From the NCBI GenBank assembly GCA_020025475.1, contig JAHHSA010000031.1:1-18291 (forward strand): DNA of 18,291 bases, given 5' to 3'. Both the position numbers and the translations under genes were made by a program. Position 1 is the stretch's first letter, and each line of letters begins with the position of its first letter. The notes below the pieces were generated by a model. The model was not told the origin of the DNA. It ran no database searches and worked only from the letters and a program-made list of their open reading frames with translations. Shown one piece after another: positions 14,747-18,291 of the stretch. The stretch comes from Oscillibacter sp. (lineage in GTDB: Bacteria > Bacillota > Clostridia > Oscillospirales > Oscillospiraceae).

Positions 14747-15606
14747 AGACTTCTCCTTTTCTGGAAATACCGGCCGGTCAGGCCAGCCAGTAATTGAATC
14801 AGCAGGGTCAGCAGCATCAAAATGGCGGCAATTGCAAAGGCCACCCCAAACTCGCCCTGCTCCTTTGCGTACACATACAGTGCCACGGTCAAAGAGGCGC
14901 CCGCACGGCTCAGTGCATTCAGGAAGCCGGAGCACACATGGGCATACCCGGCGGTAAAGAGCAGCGCTGCCGACTCACCCAGGATGCGTCCCACTGAGAG
15001 GATGCAGCCGGTGAGGATGCCGTCGATGCAGCCCGGCAGCACCACCGTCCGAATGACCCGCCACTTGCCAGCGCCCAAAGCAAACGCGCCTTCCCGATAG
15101 CTCTGGGGGACGGTTTTCAGGCTCTCTTGCGTGGTGCGCAGGATGGTGGGCAGATTCATCATCACCAAGGTCAGTGCGCCTGCCAGAAGCGAGGTCTGCA
15201 TCTTTAGAAATTGGCAGAAAAACAGCATACCCACCAGGCCGTAGATAATGGACGGAATTCCGGACAGGGTCTCCGCCGCGTATTCAATGGCAGCCACCAG
15301 TTTTTTATTTTGGGCGTATTCCGTCAGATAAACGGCCGCCCCAGCCCCCAGCGGGACCACCAGGAGAATGGACGCCGTGATAAGATACACGGTATTCAAA
15401 ATATCCGGCAAAATTCCGATCCGGTCGGAAAGATAGCTGGGCTCCGTGGATAGGAGCTCCCATGTGATATTGGGAATTCCCCGGAAGAGCACATACGCCA
15501 TCATAAACAGCACCAAAGCGCCGGTGACAATCGCGGAAACCGCCATCAGCGACTTCATGAGCCGGATATATGCCCTTCTCCTGCCAGAAATCTGCGTTTT
15601 TGGCAT
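14743..15606 (-). CDS. pstA: Phosphate ABC transporter permease PstA
   Basis: A 287-aa integral membrane permease, one of two forming the phosphate channel. About six hydrophobic segments are visible, the first near residues 18-42. The cytoplasmic EAA-type loop reads EGAFALGAGKWRVIRTVVLPGCIDGILTG and would dock on PstB. SGIPSIIYGLVGMLFF is the PstA/PstC signature. The ATG at 15606 has AGGAGG 6 nt upstream and lies 1 nt after the pstC stop. The frame is open further upstream inside pstC, but only this start has a site and gives a normal length. Confidence 0.95.
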   Translation of the reverse strand: MPKTQISGRRRAYIRLMKSLMAVSAIVTGALVLFMMAYVLFRGIPNITWELLSTEPSYLSDRIGILPDILNTVYLITASILLVVPLGAGAAVYLTEYAQNKKLVAAIEYAAETLSGIPSIIYGLVGMLFFCQFLKMQTSLLAGALTLVMMNLPTILRTTQESLKTVPQSYREGAFALGAGKWRVIRTVVLPGCIDGILTGCILSVGRILGESAALLFTAGYAHVCSGFLNALSRAGASLTVALYVYAKEQGEFGVAFAIAAILMLLTLLIQLLAGLTGRYFQKRRSL

Positions 15607-15607
15607 A

Positions 15608-16477
15608 TTATCCCTCCTGACTTCCCTTGAGGAAGAAATTAAGCGTCGCATTGATGAGCATGATAAACAGGAACAGCACCAGTGCAATGGAGAACAGGGC
15701 CTGCTGCTGCAAGCCGCTGGAATAGGACAGCTCGCTGGCTACCGCCGTAGTCAGAAAGCGCACACTTTGAAAGAGAGACGGCAGATTTGGTGCGTTGCCG
15801 GACACCATCATGACAGCCATGGCTTCTCCGATGGCTCTGCCCACGCCCAGCACCACCGCCGCCGCAATGCCGCTTTTGGCAGCGGGGACGGACACTCTGA
15901 AATAAGTTTCCACCGGTGTTGCACCCAGAGCCAGAGAGGCGTCCTCATACTCTTTGGGGACGGCCTCCAGTGCGGTGATGGACACACTGATGATGGATGG
16001 CAGAATCATAATGGCCAGGACGATGATAGCCGCCAGCAGGCTTGCGCCGTCCGGGACATGAAAGAGCGTTCGGATCGCCGGTACCAGCACCATCATGCCC
16101 ACCAGGCCATACACCACCGAGGGGATGCCGGCCAGCAGACTCACTGCAAAAGCACCTGCCTGTCTGATTGCGGGAGGTGCCAGCTTGGCCAGGTAGACAG
16201 CGGTCAGAAAGCCAACGGGCACTCCCAGCAAAATAGCACCGGCCGTACCGGTTACACTGGTGAGAATGAAGGGCAGGATTCCAAAGGACGGCACCGTCTC
16301 CGTGGATGCCCAGGTGTCCCCCAGCAAAAAGTCAAACAAACCAATTTTCCCGATGGCAGGGAGTCCTGCCACCACCAAATATATCGTAATGAGCAGAACG
16401 CAGCCCACGGTAATCAGCCCGAGAATCAGGAAAACGCCGTGGATCACCGTTTCCAAGAGTTGCTTCTTGTGTTTCAT
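15608..16477 (-). CDS. pstC: Phosphate ABC transporter permease PstC
   Basis: A 289-aa permease partner of PstA, with about six transmembrane segments, the first at about 10-37. The sequence after it, FDFLLGDTWASTETVPSFGILPFI, is the usual PstC periplasmic stretch. AGIPSVVYGLVGMM and the EAA loop EDASLALGATPVETYFRVSVPAAKSGI are family signatures, and GRAIGEAMAVMMVSGN is typical of PstC. The ATG at 16477 has AAAGGA about 11 nt upstream. A hairpin separates it from pstS, which probably lowers its level relative to the binding protein. Confidence 0.95.
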   Translation of the reverse strand: MKHKKQLLETVIHGVFLILGLITVGCVLLITIYLVVAGLPAIGKIGLFDFLLGDTWASTETVPSFGILPFILTSVTGTAGAILLGVPVGFLTAVYLAKLAPPAIRQAGAFAVSLLAGIPSVVYGLVGMMVLVPAIRTLFHVPDGASLLAAIIVLAIMILPSIISVSITALEAVPKEYEDASLALGATPVETYFRVSVPAAKSGIAAAVVLGVGRAIGEAMAVMMVSGNAPNLPSLFQSVRFLTTAVASELSYSSGLQQQALFSIALVLFLFIMLINATLNFFLKGSQEG

Positions 16478-16497
16478 TTCCGAGTTCCTTTCTCATT

Positions 16498-16530
16498 AAA
16501 AAATGGGTGGCTGTTCAGCCGCCCATTTTT
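16498..16530 (-). terminator. Attenuating terminator between pstS and pstC
   Basis: Starting 7 nt past the pstS stop, AAAAATGGGCGGCTG pairs with CAGCCACCCATTTTT on the minus strand with one C-A mismatch and a GAAC-type loop. It ends in a TTTTTT run. The pstC ribosome binding site lies only a few bases downstream, so partial read-through is required for permease expression. The stem also sits beside the 3' end of the pstS mRNA and could protect it. Confidence 0.75.
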
Positions 16531-16537
16531 CATATAC

Positions 16538-17353
16538 TCAGTTTGCAGCCACTGCTCCGGCATCGGAAATCAGCGGAGCGGCCTCGGCAGACAGAGCGAA
16601 ATCGAAAAAGCGCTGTGCCGCATCCGAGAGCTTGGTATCCTCCTTGGTCACCATAACAAACGGGCGCTGGACCACATAGCTGCCATCCTTGATAGCGGCC
16701 TCGCTGGGTGCAACACCGGACACGGAAAGTGCCTTCACGGTGTCCTTCACCGCAGCAAGGGAAGCGTATCCAATGGCATCGGGATTTCCGGAAACGGTGG
16801 TAATCACATCGCCGGTGGAGGTCAGCTCCTGGCGATACTTGCAAGCCTCTTTGGTGTCGGTGATGCTTTCAAAGCCGTCGCGGGTGCCGCTGCCAGCCTC
16901 TCGGCCGATCAGTACGATTTCTGCGTCCTGGCCGCCGACCTGGTTCCAGTTGGTAATTTCACCGGTATAGATATCCGCAATCTGCTCCAGGCTCAGATCC
17001 GTCACGGGGTTTTCCGGATGGACGATGATGGCGATTCCGTCATAGCCCAGAATTGTTTCCTTGAGGCCGGCCTCCTTCTCCTCATCTTTCAGCGCACGGC
17101 TGGACAGGCCAATGTCACAGCGGCCTTCCTGTGCGGCTTTGATTCCGGAGCTGGAACCGGTAGGATTATAAGTAAAGGTCACACCCTCGTTGTTCTGCTG
17201 GAAAGCTTCACCCAAAGTTCCGATGACTTTCTCCATGGAAGTGGAGCCGTCAGTGGACACCGTCTGGGAACCACTGTCTCCACACCCTGCCAGCAGGGAT
17301 ACGCTCATCATGGCAGTCACAGCCAACGTCAATACCTTGTTGCTCATCTTCAT
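16538..17353 (-). CDS. pstS: Phosphate-binding lipoprotein PstS
   Basis: A 271-aa extracellular phosphate-binding lipoprotein that delivers phosphate to PstCA. The signal peptide is MKMSNKVLTLAVTAMMSVS, and the lipobox LLAGC gives lipidated C24. A Ser/Thr-rich linker is followed by DGSTSMEKVIGTL, the first phosphate-contacting segment; GSSSGIKAA and GREAGSGTRDGFE carry the other phosphate-binding loops. Length is in the usual range. The ATG at 17353 has AAGGAG about 9-10 nt upstream. The frame runs upstream to 17386 without a good site. It is the first gene of the locus, transcribed from the Pho-box promoter at 17413-17467 with a leader of about 50 nt. Confidence 0.96.
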   Translation of the reverse strand: MKMSNKVLTLAVTAMMSVSLLAGCGDSGSQTVSTDGSTSMEKVIGTLGEAFQQNNEGVTFTYNPTGSSSGIKAAQEGRCDIGLSSRALKDEEKEAGLKETILGYDGIAIIVHPENPVTDLSLEQIADIYTGEITNWNQVGGQDAEIVLIGREAGSGTRDGFESITDTKEACKYRQELTSTGDVITTVSGNPDAIGYASLAAVKDTVKALSVSGVAPSEAAIKDGSYVVQRPFVMVTKEDTKLSDAAQRFFDFALSAEAAPLISDAGAVAAN

Positions 17354-17412
17354 TGCTTGATACTCCTTCAAACCTTTGAATTTCAAATGACAATCTGTTG
17401 GGTCATGAGTAC

Positions 17413-17467
17413 ATCATAGGACGCCATCGTCAAATCCGTTATCCTTGTCTTGTAAAATATAGGTAAA
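17413..17467 (-). promoter_or_regulatory. PhoB-dependent promoter with Pho-box array upstream of pstS
   Basis: Read on the minus strand, hexamers at an exact 11-bp pitch: TTTACC (17467-17462), TTTACA (17456-17451), AGGATA (17445-17440, degenerate) and TTTGAC (17434-17429). A TATGAT -10 (17418-17413) follows 10 bp later, with no usable -35. The spacing of 10 bp from the last repeat to the -10 is the one known for PhoB-activated promoters. It should drive pstS and the genes after it under phosphate limitation. Confidence 0.65.
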
Positions 17468-17556
17468 GCACGGCTCCGAGTTCTGGCTCTGGCGCGTTAC
17501 CGATGGCATGTCAGTTTTTCAAAATGACGAAATCTGCATGGGGACTTCCTGTCTTT

Positions 17557-17566
17557 GCATAGGGTA
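17557..17566 (+). promoter_or_regulatory. Possible sporulation-sigma -10 element upstream of sigK
   Basis: GCATAGGGTA at 17557-17566 fits the sigma-K -10 pattern (CATAnnnTA) and partly the sigma-E one, about 45 bp upstream of the sigK ATG. No good -35 partner at the expected distance was found, so this is a weak call. The rest of 17468-17611 shows nothing I can support. Confidence 0.3.
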
Positions 17567-17611
17567 AAAGAGATATAACCGGAACAATCCTGGATAGGAG
17601 GAGATCATAAT

Positions 17612-18291
17612 ATGCTGACCACGCCACTGCTGCTGTTTGCCAATACGCTGCTGTTTTCACTGCGACTCTCCGGCGGAGGGTCTTTTCCAAAGCCCCTCTC
17701 CCCTGCCGAGGAGCGAGAGTGGCTTGCCCGGTATGCCGCCGGGGACCCGGAAGCCAGGGACGTCCTGATTGAGAGAAACCTGCGGCTGGTAACTCACATC
17801 ATCAAGAAATATTACGTGCAGAACAGCGATCAGGAGGACCTGATCTCCATCGGTACCATCGGACTCATCAAGGGGATTTCCAGCTTTGATCCCTCCAAGG
17901 GCGCTCACCTGGCTACCTACGCTGCCCGTTGTATTGAAAATGAGATCCTGATGCACTTCCGCAGCCAGAAAAAACAGCATGGAGAGGTGTCCCTCTCTGA
18001 CTCCATCGAGACGGACAAGGACGGCAACGCCCTGCACTTGATGGATATTGTCAGCGTGGAGGATACCATGCTGGATGATCTCCACGACCGGGACAATGCC
18101 CTGCTGGTCCACAAGCTGGTCAAGGAAACTCTGACGGAGCGAGAGGCGGAGATCATCCGCCTGCGCTACGGCCTGGGCGGCACGATTCCTCTGACTCAGC
18201 GGGAGGTGGCCGCCTCCTTTGGTATCTCCCGGTCCTATGTATCCCGCATTGAAAAGAAGGCGTTGGAAAAGCTGCGGAAAGCAATGGATAC
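17612..18291 (+). CDS. sigK: RNA polymerase sporulation sigma factor SigK (3' end outside window)
   Basis: The late mother-cell sigma factor of sporulation, made as inactive pro-sigma-K. 226 codons are visible with no stop before the window edge. The hydrophobic N-terminus (about 1-20, LLLFANTLLFSLRL) is the membrane-associated pro-sequence removed by the SpoIVFB protease; FPKPLS follows, as in Bacillus. Region 2 is clear: RNLRLVTHIIKKYY, DLISIGTIGLIKGISSF and ATYAARCIENEILMHFRSQKK, the last two matching SigK better than SigE. Region 4 reads LTEREAEIIRLRYGL, then TQREVAASFGISRSYVSRIEKKAL, the -35-binding helix-turn-helix. The ATG at 17612 has AGGAGGAG about 8-10 nt upstream. No inserted element interrupts the visible coding region. 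It is divergent from pstS. Only the last residues are missing, judging by family length. Confidence 0.93.
   Translation, partial: MLTTPLLLFANTLLFSLRLSGGGSFPKPLSPAEEREWLARYAAGDPEARDVLIERNLRLVTHIIKKYYVQNSDQEDLISIGTIGLIKGISSFDPSKGAHLATYAARCIENEILMHFRSQKKQHGEVSLSDSIETDKDGNALHLMDIVSVEDTMLDDLHDRDNALLVHKLVKETLTEREAEIIRLRYGLGGTIPLTQREVAASFGISRSYVSRIEKKALEKLRKAMD

Noticed and set aside
14747..14935. 63-codon upstream extension of pstB inside pstA
   Set aside because: It has no PstB similarity, while the ATG at 14746 has a ribosome binding site and overlaps the pstA stop in the usual ATGA.
15446..17419. A 657-codon plus-strand open frame opposite pstC, pstS and the end of pstA
   Set aside because: It runs across several well-supported minus-strand genes, is in codon-opposed phase with both pstC and pstS, and is rich in His, Gln and Ser without a recognisable fold. 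It also overlaps the pstS promoter.
17510..17545. Inverted-repeat-like sequence (GTCAGTTTTT / AAAATGAC) upstream of sigK
   Set aside because: The two arms are offset by one base and the match is short and AT-rich. It is not clearly an operator or a terminator.

Overview
The window looks like chromosome from a spore-forming, fairly GC-rich member of the Clostridia, probably Oscillospiraceae/Ruminococcaceae (Flavonifractor- or Lawsonibacter-like). The evidence is strong AGGAGG ribosome binding sites, a pro-sigma-K gene, a clostridial-type pst-phoU cluster, a CASP-type MBL nuclease and a SecA with a cysteine-rich tail. The genus is inference. I see no rRNA, tRNA, insertion sequence, phage gene or CRISPR array. 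This is mostly core chromosome.

Layout. (1) 1-4015, minus strand: an MBL/beta-CASP ribonuclease-like gene with its own terminator, then a VanW-family gene and a 23S rRNA m5U methyltransferase (rlmD/rlmCD). The last two share one well-formed promoter and end in a terminator at the left edge. (2) 4016-9650, plus strand: secA behind a structured leader, then pgeF (peptidoglycan editing factor) and a lipoprotein of the family 5 (peptide-type) solute-binding class. A strong terminator separates secA from pgeF, and another ends the block. (3) 9692-9949, minus strand: a lone GIY-YIG small protein. (4) 10065-17353, minus strand: a phosphate-starvation locus in the order pstS-pstC-pstA-pstB-phoU-phoB-phoR-HAD hydrolase. 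(5) 17612 to the right edge, plus strand: sigK, incomplete at the 3' end and divergent from pstS.

How the genes work together. PstSCAB is a high-affinity phosphate ABC importer, PhoU links transporter state to signalling, PhoR/PhoB is the two-component system, and the HAD-IIA phosphatase is coupled to phoR by a 13-nt overlap. The most informative non-coding signal is a pair of Pho-box-like arrays, one upstream of pstS and one upstream of phoB. Each has TTTACA/TTTACC hexamers at an 11-bp pitch and the same 32-bp distance from the proximal TTTACA to an identical TATGAT -10. This suggests that PhoB drives both the transporter and its own gene. A hairpin between pstS and pstC probably keeps the binding protein in excess over the permease.

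No clearly novel multi-gene system was found. The points most worth a second look are the Pho-box geometry, the phoR-coupled HAD phosphatase, the terminator placed directly before pgeF, the secA leader, the SecA zinc-tail variant, and the uninterrupted sigK.
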